Assembly (NCBI GenBank): GCA_036023115.1
Contig: JAYKKT010000074.1
Span: forward strand, 7,580,001-7,644,000
DNA length: 64,000 bases
Source of the DNA: Brasenia schreberi
Taxonomy: Eukaryota; Streptophyta; Magnoliopsida; Nymphaeales; Cabombaceae
Reading direction: 5' to 3'
Position numbers and translations under genes: made by a program. The notes under the pieces were generated by a model, which was given only the letters and a program-made list of their open reading frames with translations, was not told where the DNA came from and ran no database searches. Positions 1 to 11,823 of the stretch are shown here, piece after piece (the first letter of the stretch is position 1; the number at the start of each line of letters is the position of its first letter).

Positions 1-2364
1 AGATTTTAGATTTTGCTATGGCATTTGATTTCTTTATAGTCAATACAATCTTCAAAAAACGAGATGAACATTTAATTACTTATAAGAGTGGCTTATCACA
101 AACACAAATTGATTATTTTATTTGTAGAAAAAAAGATAGAGCGTGTTGTAAAGATTGTAAGGTAATTCCAGGAGAAAGCTTAACCACCCAACATCGACTT
201 TTAGTTATGGATTTACAAATAAAAAAATGGACAAAGAAGAAAAGAGTGCATTGAGCTATTCGGACTAAATGGTGGAACCTCAAAAGTGAGAAAGAAGATA
301 TATTTAAATAGAAAGTCCTTCAAGGAGATGTTTGAAATTATGTTGGCACACCCTGTGATATGTGGAACAATATGGCTATACATATTAGGAAAGTGGCGAA
401 AGATGTGTTAGGAGTATCTAAGGGAGGTGTACCGGCACAAAAAGAAGCTTGGTGGTGGAGTGAAGTAGTACAAAATAAAATCAGGGCATGTTACAAATTA
501 CATTATGCCAAGAAAACTAGTGAAACTTTAGAAGCTTATAAGAAAGTAAAGAATGAAGCGAAAAAGACTGTTAGTGAAGTAAAAGCTAAGATTTGGGAGG
601 ACTTATATAAAAAACTCAACTCAAAAAAGGGCGAAAGAGATATTTTTAGGATAGCTAGGGCTAGAGATAAGAAAACTAAAGATCTTAATTATTTTAGATG
701 CATAAAAGACGGGGATGAAAACTTTTAGTGGCAAATGATGATATAAAAAATAGATGAAAAAACTATTTTTATAATCTTTTTAATGAAAATAAAGATGTTA
801 GTATTAGTTTAGGAGATTTAGCCAAGTCAGAAAAGTATATAAACCACAATTTCTACCGACGTATTCAAAAGAATGAAGTCAAAGAGGATCTTAAACATAT
901 GAAGGGTGGTAAATCGGTAGGACCAGATAATATTCCTATAGAAGTTTGGAAAATACTTGGAGAAATAGGAATCACTTGGCTCACAAGACTATTTAATGAA
1001 ATATGGAAAAACCAAAAGATGCCCGATGAATGGAGAGCAAGTACACTTATACCCATATATAAGAACAATGAAGACATTCAAAATTGTGTGAATTATCGAG
1101 GTATCAAGTTAATGAGTCATACTATGAAATTATGAGAAAAAATTATCGAACGTAGGTTAAGACAAATATCAAGTACAATAGAGAACCAATTTGGATTCAT
1201 GTCAGACAGGTCTACTATTGAAGCGATTCACCTTTTGAGATATCTTATGAAACATTTTAGAGCAAAAAAGAAAGACCTTCACATGATATTTATTGATCTA
1301 GAAAAAGCTTATGATAGGGTACCGAGGGAGGTTCTTTAGAGAACTTTGGAAAAAAGAGGTATCCCATTGACATATATTAACCTTATAAGAGACATGTATG
1401 ATGGTGCAAAAACATGTGTAAGGACTCATGAAGGAATGACAAACTTCTTTGAAGTTAATTTGGGTTACATCAAGGATCAACTTTAAGTCCATACTTATTT
1501 ATAATGGTGATGGATTAGTTAACAAAATATATTCAAGATGAAGTACCTTAGTGTATGTTATTTGCAGATGATATTGTATTAGTGGAGGAGTCTAAGGAAA
1601 AAGTTAACAGAAAATTGAAACTATGGAGAGAAACATTAGAAAGCAAATGCCTGCGACTTAGTAGAACAAAGACAAAATATATGGAATGTAAGTTTAATCA
1701 TTTGGTTACTTCAGAGGACATAGAAATTAAAATTGCTACACATTGCATCCCCCAAAAGGAAAGTTTTAAATACTTGAGGTCAATTTTTCAGAGTGACGGA
1801 AGAATTCATGGAGATGTTACGCATAGAATTAATGCTGGTTGGTTAAAATGGAGAGGAGCATCAGGTATTCTTTGTGATTAGAATATACCATTAAAGTTAA
1901 AAGGTAAATATAATAGAGAAGCAATTAGACCTGTCATGTTTTATGGTTTTGAGTGTTGGGCAGTTAATCATCAACATGTACAAAAGATATCTGTGACAGA
2001 AATGAAGATGTTGAGATGGATGAGTGGTCATACAAGAAAAGACCGTATACATAATGAGGTTATTAGAAATAAATTAGGAGTGACACCAATAGAGGATAAA
2101 ATGAGAGAACATCGTTTAAGATGGTTTGGACATATAGAAAGAAGATGAAAAGAAGAACCTGTAAGAAGGTTAGAAAAACTAATTTTGGAAAGTATTAAAA
2201 GAGGTAGAGGACGACCATAAAAGTGTTGGAAAGAAACAATAAAGAATGATCTAGCTTATTGGGAGTTAACTGCTAACATGACACACGATAGGGATATGTG
2301 GAAACAAAGAATCCATGTAGCCGACCTCGTCTAGTATAGAAAAAGGCTTAGTTGTTGTTGTTGT
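1..2364 (+). mobile_element. RTE-type LINE, copy 1 (start cut by window edge)
   Basis: Non-LTR retrotransposon remnant, read left to right. It begins inside the apurinic-type endonuclease domain and continues through a reverse transcriptase with recognisable blocks: GKSVGPDNIP near 908, [12 protein letters not shown] near 1291 (motif A), and MLFADDIVLVEES at 1555 (motif C, FADD). A C-terminal block with GFECWAVNH follows near 1940, and the element ends in (TTG)n at 2352-2363, the usual 3' end of plant RTE elements. The frame is broken by many stops and shifts, several of them at tryptophan codons (for example near 752, 1131, 1338, 1551 and 2146). The order and content match copy 2 at 5100-8260. 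It cannot encode a working protein as it stands. Confidence 0.93.
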
Positions 2365-3074
2365 AGGTGAAGTCGATTCATGGATTCACAATTTTGATTG
2401 GGTTATCCGAAAGGTGAAAGGCCATTTGAAGGAAAATAATCCATACATGTCAAAATGCTGTCTCGATTCGTTTGGTTCTTCTTTGAACTAGACTCATCTT
2501 GTAGGTAAGCTGGTTCGTACTTAATATTTCAACCTTTTATTTACAAACGAAGTGGTACAAATAGAAAATGCACATCTGTATGCAAATAACCTAATAAGTA
2601 CATTATTTCCACTTAAAATCTACATGAAACAACCCCATCAGGCAAATCTGCGAAAAAAAGGGTATAACCTAGTAACTTTACCCGAAAGCATAACAAAATG
2701 TCATTTAGGGAAAAAAATTATATATTCCCATTAAACTAAACTGTTCCGATAAAAAGGATAAATTTGTTAAACAATGCATAGTTTCAGAATATCAGTGCTG
2801 TCCACATGAATATATCATGGTGTGTCTGCACAGGTATCCGGGGAGAGAAGGATATTTCTGTTCCTGATTTAAGGACCTGAATCTCTCTTGCTGCCCATAA
2901 AGCTATACTTTCCAATGGCACCAACTTCCGCCCAAAATAACGAGGACCCATGCAATAATAATTCATTTATATGGTGCCCTTATATATAAAGTATATACTT
3001 AACTATTAAAAAGTAATAGTAGAACGTAAGTGAATAATGTTACTATATATATATGTATGTACATATATGTATGT

Positions 3075-3110
3075 ATATACATCTGTATGTACATACATAC
3101 AGATGTATAT
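3075..3110. repeat. Perfect 16-bp inverted repeat with 4-nt loop
   Basis: The arms 3075-3090 (ATATACATCTGTATGT) and 3095-3110 are exact reverse complements around ACAT. It sits in a wider tract rich in TATG/CATA, so slippage in a tetranucleotide repeat could have made it. No gene is nearby that would make it a terminator. Confidence 0.85.
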
Positions 3111-4661
3111 GTACATAAGGTGATATTTGGGGGTTAGAGGCCCTGCCTATCTAAAATGACCATGTCTAGGTGCTCCAACTAATAGAGTTTCTACAGTGCA
3201 GTCACAAGGTCGAGCTTGTTAGGCATCTGGCTGCCTAACACCTTTTTTGGTACTTTACTGACACTACGCAACCACGTGACTTGTTTCCCCACCAGAAAAT
3301 TGAACTGCTTAAATAATTCAATCTACTCGATGGGTGACCGTTGATTGATCAACCAATAATATTGAACTGCTTTTGTTAATTTTCTTGGTTTTTTCCCAAG
3401 GTGGTGCTTTCGTGTCAAAATCTACTGTTTAGACCAATCAGTTTGGACCCATTTCAGCGCGACACGAGATGAGTCAATCTTGTGTATTTTCCTACATAAA
3501 AATTAATAAAGCCAGATGGACACGATACATTTCAAGCCTGTGACCGTAAGCTTAGTCCAAGCAAACCTACTCTTTTTTTCGGACCCGCGTATGAGAAACT
3601 CGTGTTGGCTAAGGTTCACTGTGAATATATTGTTGGGATTCACGTGGCGCTCTCCCTAACACGATGAAATATATACACCACCCCTCTCCCAATACTATTT
3701 TCTAGATCCGTCACTGCATGATACACTGCATGTTGCTTAATCGATGCCAATTCGAAACACTGTTTAGGGACAGATATTCGATCCCTTAAAAGGATTGGCT
3801 TATCCTTTGCAGAGCTTCCTTATGTCCTCTGCCTTTGTTTTCATTTATATTATCTTTATAGAAAGCCATGATCGCATTATTGCTCGTGGCTTCGCTGGCT
3901 TGTCCATCATTCGATCCTGTGAGAAGATTTGATTTGATTACAGGGAAGAATTAACCATCACGCATGGAAAGCCATGCATGCACACAAGTTGCGTAAATTT
4001 TGATCTTTCGAGAGTGTTCATCATGCGCAGGCCACCATTCACCCTTGTGATCCTGAACCATAGAACACGCAAGAACCTCAACAATCTTATGAATGAATTT
4101 CAGATTTTAGTTTACGGATTATGCACTTGCATATGTTTTTCACACACAAAGACAAGTGGCAGAATTATTCAGGAAGTGGCAGCGTCCCCTGAATTCTGAT
4201 CAGAAAAGAACCGGTAAAATCTATACAGGCTGTGATCGGCCCACCGGAATTCACCCAGCTGCACGTACAGATATTCCTTCAGATAGATAGATAGATAGAT
4301 AGGAATTAATAAATGGGCTAAGAATATTCTTTAGGGAGTTGAAAGTTTTCTCACGTAGGGAAACTTGTAGGAGAACCATTGATACATGCTTAAGATTTCC
4401 ATCAGGGAAGCTTACCTCTCTTACACAAATCTCTCTTTCCTGCACTTTCTGTTGGTATTTTTAAACATTGTTTTATATTCAATTATATCTTTGATTGTAT
4501 GCTACGAAGCTTCTTAATGGATTTACTTCTTAACCCATTCTTATCCCAATAACCTTGCTTGTTTCTATTTTCAATCCTAAATGAATTCAAAGGAGGGATA
4601 GAAAGACTTCAAAGTGTTGGAACGAAACACCAAGAGACGATCTTATTCTTAAGTGAATACA

Positions 4662-4852
4662 AGTATGTGATAAAGAACCACACCATAACCTCACTTTCTA
4701 AGGAAAGAAAAACAGCAGTGACTGTAACCATGCTCAAATCTACTCAAATATAGTATGTGATAAAGAACCACACCATAACCTCACTTCCTAAGGAAAGAAA
4801 AACAGCAGTGACTGTAACTGTTTAAACGATGCTCAAATCTACTCAAATATGG
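4662..4852. repeat. Tandem duplication, 90-bp unit, two copies
   Basis: The unit starting AGTATGTGATAAAGAACC at 4662 recurs at 4752. The second copy has one T-to-C change in CACTTTCTAAGG and an insertion of about 9 nt (TGTTTAAACG in place of a single base) before the shared end ATGCTCAAATCTACTC. It is a local duplication with no coding content I can support. Confidence 0.85.
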
Positions 4853-5039
4853 ACATTCTAACTATGTTTAAAGAATAGAGATTTGAATAAAAAATTTAAA
4901 ATGTTATTTTATTTTTATATTTTACAATGCATCAATATTTTTCATTTTATCACCTCAATCATCATCGTTAAAATGATATAATAGATTTGAGCACGAGTGA
5001 AGTATAAGCATTTATCATTTCTCTTTTTCCTCCGTTCAT

Positions 5040-5075
<36 letters not shown>

Positions 5076-5093
<18 letters not shown>

Positions 5094-5099
5094 AAGAAT
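5076..5099. repeat. Target-site duplication, left side of RTE copy 2
   Basis: (TA)9 followed by AAGAAT, 24 nt, is repeated exactly at 8261-8284 on the other side of the element. Part of it is microsatellite, but the AAAGAAT end is not, which supports a true duplication. It fixes the 5' end of the element at about 5100. Confidence 0.85.
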
Positions 5100-5457
5100 A
5101 ACTCCACTCATGTAAGGGATCACCCTTGCATTGCCGGTCCCAAGCCCGGATAAAGGAGGAGGGTTGTGTTAGGCTTCCGACAGCCAGCGTAAAACTTCAT
5201 CGAATTTTTATAACATTGATTACAAAAATTATGAGCATTGCTTTGGGGCATTCCCGCCTAGCGACATGCTGCAGAGTCCGAATGTAGTAATAAGTAAGCA
5301 AGGGCCACTATATTTTCGCCCGAATGTAGTGAATCAATTGTAGAGAGGGTTCCCACATCATGGATGGGTGTGGGTAAAGAAATTAGTCCCACTACATTCC
5401 CGCCCGAATGTAGTGAAAACTTTTTCGGGAGGGTCTCTGCATTTTGATTATGGATAG

Positions 5458-6352
5458 ATGCGAGGGGTAAGGAAGCTAGTCCTAGATAATAAGATTCGTA
5501 TTGGTTCTTGGAATATCGGAACATTATCGGGTAAGCTAATGGAGGTGGTAGATACTATGATTCGGAAAAAGATTCATATTTTATGTTTACAAGAGATAAA
5601 ATGGGTTGGAGAAAAAGCGAAGGAGATAGAGGATACAGGTTTTAAATTATGGTACTCAGGTAAAGAAAAGGCTCAAAACGGAGTTGGTATTATCATAAAT
5701 AAAGATTTAAAGGAGAGTGTAGTAGACATATAATAATATGGTGACTAAATCATGACGTTGAAATTAGTGTTAGGAGCAGAGGTTTTGAATATAGTTTGTG
5801 CTTACGCACCTCAAGTAGGACTAGAAGATAGTATAAAGACAACTTTTTGGGAAGAGTGAGATAAGGTGATTCAAAAGATTCCACAAAAGAAGATGATTTG
5901 TTTAGGAAGAGACTTGAATAAACATGCTGGTAAAGAGGCATTAGGATATCAAGGTATTCATGAAAACTTTGGTTTTGGGGATATAAATGAGGAAGGTAGG
6001 GAGATTTTAAATTTTGCTATGGCATTTGATCTCTTTATAGTCAATACAATCTTCAAAAAATGAGATGAACATTTAATTACTTATAAGAGTGGCTTATCAC
6101 AAACACAAATTGATTACTTTATTTGTAGAAAAAAAGATAGAGTGTTGTAAAGATTACAAGGTAATTGCAGAAGAAAGCTTAACCACCCAACATCGACTTT
6201 TAGTTATGGATATACAAATTAAAAAATGGACAAAGAAGAAAAGAGTGCATCGAGCTATTCAGACTAAATGGCGGAACCTCAAAAGCGAAAAAGAAGATAT
6301 ATTTAAACAGAAAGTCCTTCAAGGAGATATTTGGAATTATATTGGTATGTGA
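5458..6352 (+). pseudogene. RTE endonuclease region of copy 2, disrupted
   Basis: Apurinic/apyrimidinic endonuclease-like domain that nicks target DNA for target-primed reverse transcription. The N-terminal motif (RIGSWNIGTL), the QE pair in LCLQEIKW and the SQTQIDYF block near 6102 are visible. Stops interrupt it at 5731-5736, 5752-5754 and 5857-5859 (a TGA where tryptophan is expected in FWEE-W-DK) and at 6061 (TGA where copy 1 has CGA). The acidic GDFN-type site reads GRDLN. It should be non-functional. Confidence 0.85.
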
Positions 6353-6379
6353 AACAATATAGCTATACATATTAGGAAA

Positions 6380-8040
6380 GTGGCGAAAGATGTGTTAGGG
6401 GTATCTAAGGGAGGTGTACCGGCACAAAAAGAAGCTTGGTGGTGGAGTGAAGTAGTACAAAATAAAATCAAGGCAAAGAGGGCATGTTACAAATTACATT
6501 GTGTTAAGAAAACTAGTGAAACTTTAGAAGCTTATAAGAAAGCAAAGAAGGAAGCGAAAAAGGCCGTTAGTGAAGCAAAAGCTAAGATTTGGGAGGACTT
6601 ATATAAAAAACTCAACTCAAAAGAGGGTGAAAGAGATATTTTTAGGATAGCTAGAGATAGAGATAAGAAAACTAAATATCTTAATTATGTTAGATGCATA
6701 AAAGACGAGGATGAAAAAATTCTAGTGGCAAATGATGATATAAGAAATAGATGGAAAAACTATTTTTATAATCTTTTTAATGAAAATAAAGATGTTAGTA
6801 TTAGTTTAGGAGATTTAGCCAAGTTAGAAAAGTATATAAACCACAATTTCTACCGACGTATTCAAAAGAATGAAGTCAAAGAGGCTCTTAAACATATGAA
6901 GGGCGGTAAATCAGTAGGACCAGATAATATTCCTATAAAAGTTTGGAAAATACTAGGAGAAATAGGAATCACTTGGCTCACAAGACTATTTAATGAAATA
7001 TGGAAAAACCAAAAGATGCCCGAGGAATGGAGAGCAAGTACACTTATACCCATATATAAGAACAAGGGAGACATTTAAAATTGTGCGAATTATCGAGGTA
7101 TCAAGTTAATGAGTCATACTATGAAATTATGGGAAAGAATTATCGAACGTAGGTTAAGACAAGTATCAAGTACAAGAGAAAACCAAATTGGATTCCAGGC
7201 TGGTCTACTATTGAAGCGATTCACCTTTTAAGACGTCTTATGAAACATTTTAGAGCAAAAAAGAAAGACCTTCACATGATATTTATTGATCTAGAAAAAG
7301 CTTATGATAGGGTACCGAAGGAGATTCTTTAGAGAACTTTGGAAAAAAGAGGTATCCCATTGACATATATTAACCTTATAAGAGACATGTATGATGGTAC
7401 AAAAACATGTGTAAGGACTCATGAAGGAACGACAGGCTTTTTTGAAGTTAATATTGGGTTACATCAAGGATCAACTTTAAGTCCATACTTATTTATAATG
7501 GTGATGGATGAGTTAACAAAATATATTCAAGATGAAGTACCTTAGTGTATGTTATTTGCAGATGACATTGTATTAGTGGAGGAGTCTAAGGAAAAAGTTA
7601 ACAGAAAATTGGAACTATGGGGAGAAACATTAGAAAGCAAATGCCTCCGACTTAGTAGAACAAAGACAGAATATATGGAATGTAAGTTTGATCATTTGGT
7701 TACTTCAGAGGACATAGAATTAATGCTGGTTGGTTAAAATGGAGAGGAGCATCAGGTATTCTTTTTTATTAGAAGATACCATTAAAGTTAAAAGGTAAAT
7801 ATAATAGAGAAGCAATTAGACCTGTCATGTTTTATGGTTTTGAGTGTTGGGCAGTTAATCATCAACATGTACAAAAGATGTCTGTGACAGAAATGAAGAT
7901 GTTGAGATGAATGAGTGGTCATACAAGAAAAGACCGTATACATAATGAGGTTATTAGAAACAAATTAGGAGTGGTACCAATAGAGGATAAAATGAGAGAA
8001 CATAGTTTAAGATGGTTTGGACATATAGAAAGAAGATGAA
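6380..8040 (+). pseudogene. RTE reverse transcriptase region of copy 2, disrupted
   Basis: The longest intact piece (6380-7078, 232 residues) covers the linker and first fingers blocks of the reverse transcriptase. The palm motifs continue in shifted frames: an aspartate in FIDLEKAYD near 7291, the HQGSTLSPYLF block and the FADD pair near 7561. TAG interrupts L-x-RTLEKRGIP near 7330 and EVP-x-CMLFADD at 7543; TGA occurs at 7907 in MLR-x-MSG and at 8036 in RR-x-KEEP. Most of these are tryptophan codons changed by one G-to-A step. Confidence 0.88.
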
Positions 8041-8260
8041 AAGAAGAACCTGTAAGAAGGTTAGAAAAACTAAATTTGGAAAGTACTAAAAGAGGTCGAG
8101 ACGACCATAGAAGTCTTGGAAAGAAACAATAAAGAATGATCTAGCTTATTGGGAGTTAACTGCTAACATGACACACGATAGGGATATGTGGAAATAAAGA
8201 ATCCATGTAGCTGACCCGGTCTAGTATGGGAAAAGTCTTAGTTGTTGTTGTTGTTGTTTG

Positions 8261-8284
8261 TATATATATATATATATAAAGAAT
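8261..8284. repeat. Target-site duplication, right side of RTE copy 2
   Basis: Exact 24-nt match to 5076-5099, directly after the (TTG)n tail. It marks the 3' boundary of the insertion. Confidence 0.85.
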
Positions 8285-8620
8285 CCGGCCGAGAAATTTA
8301 GAGAGCCATTACGATCCGTGCACAAACGAGATGGCCATTGAGTGAGGTAGGACCAAAAGGGCTACAAAGGACGGGACTGAGGTTCATACATGAGAATGAG
8401 AACAGAGTCCAAAGGGTACTATAGTAACACTCAACTACGGTTTGGTCATTTTAGCACTGCGGTCCGCACATCTTGGCAACTCTAGATTCTTTGGATTCCA
8501 TGACAGCAAACCCACTGCTGGCTGGTAATCTTCAGAGTTGGAATACTTTGATGCTGTTTTTATTATGGGTGGGTTTCATATGATGACTTGTGTGTGAATT
8601 TGCTTCTGTTGCGAGGAGAA

Positions 8621-11600
8621 ATGGCTACCGAGGACAAGGTTCACACGTTCCAGGATGTCTCCAAACACAACCTCACCAAGGATTGTTGGCTCGTCATTGA
8701 TGGCAAGGTTCGGACTGTTCGTTTTCTCTCTTGATCTTCGTTTTGTTGGTTTAATTTTGTTGATAGATTTGTGCTTTGTGTGGTGGATCCATGTATCCCA
8801 AACCAAATTTCTCTAGTTCAGTTCAAATTTGTGGTGCTTGGTTGTGCTCTGGCTGCGGTATTTTATTGGGATTCGTTTCATGATACTGCTGAATCTTCTT
8901 TATAATGCTTTTGATGTTATTCAGCACTGTTTTTGCTTCCTTGTCTCGGGTGATTGTCTACCTATATATGTCGTGAATCTCCTATGCAAAAATTGCCCCT
9001 TTTCGCAGACGATCCTTTGTTTGTGAATCTTCGTTCTCCAGAAGTATTGCCTTCACTTAAGGTGGTTGGTCCTTGCAATTGGTCCATTGCATTGCTATTT
9101 CTGAAGCCTGTAAATTATATCATGGTCGATCTGCTCATCAGCTGTGTGCCCAGATGGAGAAGGTGCAATCTTTTGTTTTTCTAGATAGTGGATTCGCTTT
9201 GTGCGGTGGAATTCGATTGGAAGAAAATACTAGATTCTTCCAAGGTGTTGGTCGTGGGTGTCTGATGATAGACCCCAGGGACAAGGCTCACAATGATCTA
9301 ATGTTGATTAGCCTCTTCCAGTGTCATCATTCTGCTAGCTTTGCAAAGAGTACCTGGAGTCATGGCGATGTCGAGTTTGGTACAACACAACAATCTAAAT
9401 GGTGATCTTCGCATATCCTAATCCATGCTCTCGATGTGCTCGGGAATGTATGCATAGATGGATGTGTGTGGCCTTGAGTTCTCTCTTCCCATCAAAGTAG
9501 ATACCTTTGCATTTACCAACCAACATGTCCTTTTAGCAAGAAACGTGAAGAGGCATCCGTGCAGTACGATCTTTTGCAGACTGCTCCTTGGAAATGTAGG
9601 TCGCCTCACCGCAGGGTGCAACCCCTGGAAAAATGTGTCCTATTTACTGAAACTTGAATTCTGGCACCATAAGCTCTTTGCTCTACCTTTGCTCTTTGTT
9701 GATTCTGTCTCTGCTGCTTCATCATATCATCGTGGTATTAGTGGAGCTTCCTTATCCATTCTAACGCATTTGTTTCCCTTTCCTAGAAGATGTCAGTCAT
9801 GGTCTGTTGATGTCTTCAATGAGATTGGTGATTGCATTTCAATATCAGAAACTATGTGTTTGGTGGATTTGTCTGGTTTGATGAGCTTCCAACTCTGAAT
9901 GGTTGCTGAGAGTATCCCTGTGGGTTTTGCCTACTTTGTTAGAAGGCTTGGTTCTGTTATGGATTTCTGTGGTTGGAGATAGAGCTTCAATTTTTGTAAG
10001 TGACACTGCTCGTTGCCCTCCAGAAAAATCTGTGTTACTTATATAGGATTCTTCAGTCTGATTCCCACAAAAAAATTCTCAAACTTGTGCTTTGGAATCG
10101 AAGGTAATGAAGGTTATCACTGCTGTAATCCCATTGGGTCACTTTCAGGGAAATTTTGAAACTAAGTTCTACATAGGTTGCCTTATTTTCTGCCAGCTGT
10201 AGTAATCCAGTGCATATGTCGCTTGTGATTGCTGAAAAGGAAATGGCCGAGGGGAACTCATGATGATACAAATAACTGCAACTTGTTTGGGATTACTTTC
10301 ACAAAACTAAAAGAAGAAAAAGAAAAAGAGAGTTTATGCCAGTAGTAAATCATGCAAAAACAGAACTAAAGGATGCGGTCTTCCTGAAGAGAGAAATTGG
10401 CATAGGTTCTGCCTAAAGGATTATATTGTTTGAGATGAAATTGTAGATTGTGAGCCTGTTCTTTGGTTGCTCTTTTATTCACTGAAATATGGAATCGATG
10501 AATGAAACTTGATGGAGTTTTTTTTCTTTTTTTGAGTTGAATGTCCTCTTGCAACATTAACAATCATGTATTCTTCCGCATTGGTGGACCCCAATCACTT
10601 CTATAGAACTAAGTTACGATTGGTTTCATAATTTTATAAAGGACACTGAACCAATGGTTTGTTGTTCTAACAACGATTTGAACCCAGTGTCCCCATCTTA
10701 GGGAAATGACCAACTTGGTCTACTTCACCATCTTACTGATCTGAACTGTGTCTCTTCTAGAAGGTTCGGTGATGATGTTTCCACTAACATCTTGAAGGAC
10801 TTCCAAGCACATGTGCTCTTTTACATGAAAAGCGTGGGCCATTTGGCAAGCCATTAATTGTGTTTTGCAAGCAAGCCTATGCGGTGCCAAAATGTGTATG
10901 TGGATGGAGTCACTCTCTAATGTTAAACATATGCACTGTAAAAGCTACTTATCATCATGATGGTCTGTATGTAGCTATGTATACCCAGTTCAACTTCATA
11001 TGATGGTCCCGGAACTTAATTTAATAAGTGTTGTTTGCTTGAAAAGATTTGCATGGGATGTAAATGTTCCATTTATCCATGGAAAGCTGGTCTGTATCTC
11101 TAGATAATCAATATTGGTCTTTCATCACGAAGGGAGCCTGAACGCTCACAATAACCACAGAAGTAGGCATAGAAGTGCTTTCAGGATATTATGCGATGTT
11201 TTATACTAGCTGCTTGTTTATTCTGTCAGAGAACATATAAACACTCGAATCAATTGGAGATTCAATTTTTTATTTCTATTTTTCATGAGAAAATGAAATC
11301 TTTTTGTAAATTGGAAACATTCTAGTCCAGCACTTAGATGCTGAAACTACTCTATTTGGTTTCACTTTTCCATAGGTGTATGATGTAACCTCATTCATGG
11401 ATGATCACCCTGGGGGAGACGAGGTTCTGCTTTCTGCAACTGGTAATCATCCACATTTCTTCTTGTATGAACTGTGAATGTGCGTGTTTGTCCACGTGTG
11501 TATCTGTGTGCGTGTGTGCCATTGAAGCTGGGCTCTCCCTTGATGTACCGTGAACCCATGCTCCTTTTTCAGGGAAAGATGCAACAGATGATTTTGAGGA

Positions 11601-11823
11601 TGTTGGGCACAGCAATGCAGCGAGGGAGATGATGGCTCGATACTGTATTGGCAAGATTGATGTCTCAACGATCCCCGTGAAGCGCACATACGCCCCACCA
11701 AAGCAAGCCTCTTATAATCCAGACAAAACTTCCGAATTCGTGATCAAAATTTTACAGTTCCTGGTGCCGCTGCTGATATTGGGTTTGGCTGTTACCGTAA
11801 GATACTATACCAACAACAGCTAA
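8621..11823 (+). CDS. CB5: Cytochrome b5, ER tail-anchored (three exons)
   Basis: Small haem protein that passes electrons from NADH-cytochrome b5 reductase or P450 reductase to desaturases, hydroxylases and P450s on the ER membrane. Exons read by eye are 8621-8707, 11376-11442 and 11573-11823, giving 134 residues, the usual plant length. Introns are GT-AG; the first is 2.67 kb. The product starts [17 protein letters not shown]. The haem ligand histidines lie in DDHPGGDE (exon 2) and GHSNAAR (exon 3). A C-terminal hydrophobic segment, [14 protein letters not shown], followed by RYYTNNS, fits a tail anchor. ATG 8621 is the first codon of the conserved N-terminus. An RTE insertion ends about 360 bp upstream. 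I see no disrupting mutation. Confidence 0.95.
8708..11375 (+). other. Large first intron of cytochrome b5
   Basis: The intron begins GTTCGG and ends TTTCCATAG. It contains an open frame of 146 codons at 9458-9898 and smaller ones, but none resembles a known protein and they lack supporting context. I see no transposon ends inside it. Confidence 0.8.

Larger units (their letters stand above)
2365..5075. other. Gene-free spacer with hairpin, hAT-type end and local duplication
   Basis: I see no convincing gene. A minus-strand open stretch at 2784-2966 (60 residues) reads like ordinary protein sequence but matches no family I recognise. The stretch also holds a perfect hairpin at 3075-3110, a hAT-like terminal motif CTAGATCCGTCACTG at 3702-3716, a (GATA)n run near 4285-4302 and a tandem duplication at 4662-4852. 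AT-rich sequence and a (CT)n/(AT)n microsatellite at 5042-5092 lead into the next RTE element. Confidence 0.5.
5100..8260 (+). mobile_element. RTE-type LINE, copy 2, full length (3.16 kb), inactive
   Basis: Complete plant RTE-clade element flanked by a 24-bp target duplication. A roughly 360-nt leader precedes an apurinic-type endonuclease: IRIGSWNIGTLSG near 5488, LCLQEIKW near 5584, NGVGIII near 5679, and a degraded GRDLNKH near 5908 in place of the usual GD(F)N. The reverse transcriptase follows: GKSVGPDNIP near 6904, [12 protein letters not shown] near 7285, GLHQGSTLSPYLF near 7457 and the catalytic MLFADD at 7549. The 3' end carries GPDS-like sequence CTAGTATGGGAAAAG and (TTG)n at 8242-8258. 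Stops and shifts break the single long frame usual for RTE elements. Against copy 1 it lacks about 103 bp near 7717, between two CATAGAATTA-type repeats. It is dead but recently enough inserted to keep a perfect target duplication. Confidence 0.95.

Noticed and set aside
3702..3716. Isolated hAT-like terminal motifs here and at 15605, 18711 and 44970
   Set aside because: No matching opposite ends or 8-bp target duplications were found, so no elements are called.
1..8260. Stop codons in the RTE copies read as stop-codon reassignment or programmed read-through
   Set aside because: Stops of all three types and frame shifts occur, many private to one copy; ordinary decay explains them.
9458..9898. 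146-codon open frame inside the first cytochrome b5 intron
   Set aside because: No family resemblance and it lies between well-defined splice sites; an open frame of this length can occur by chance.
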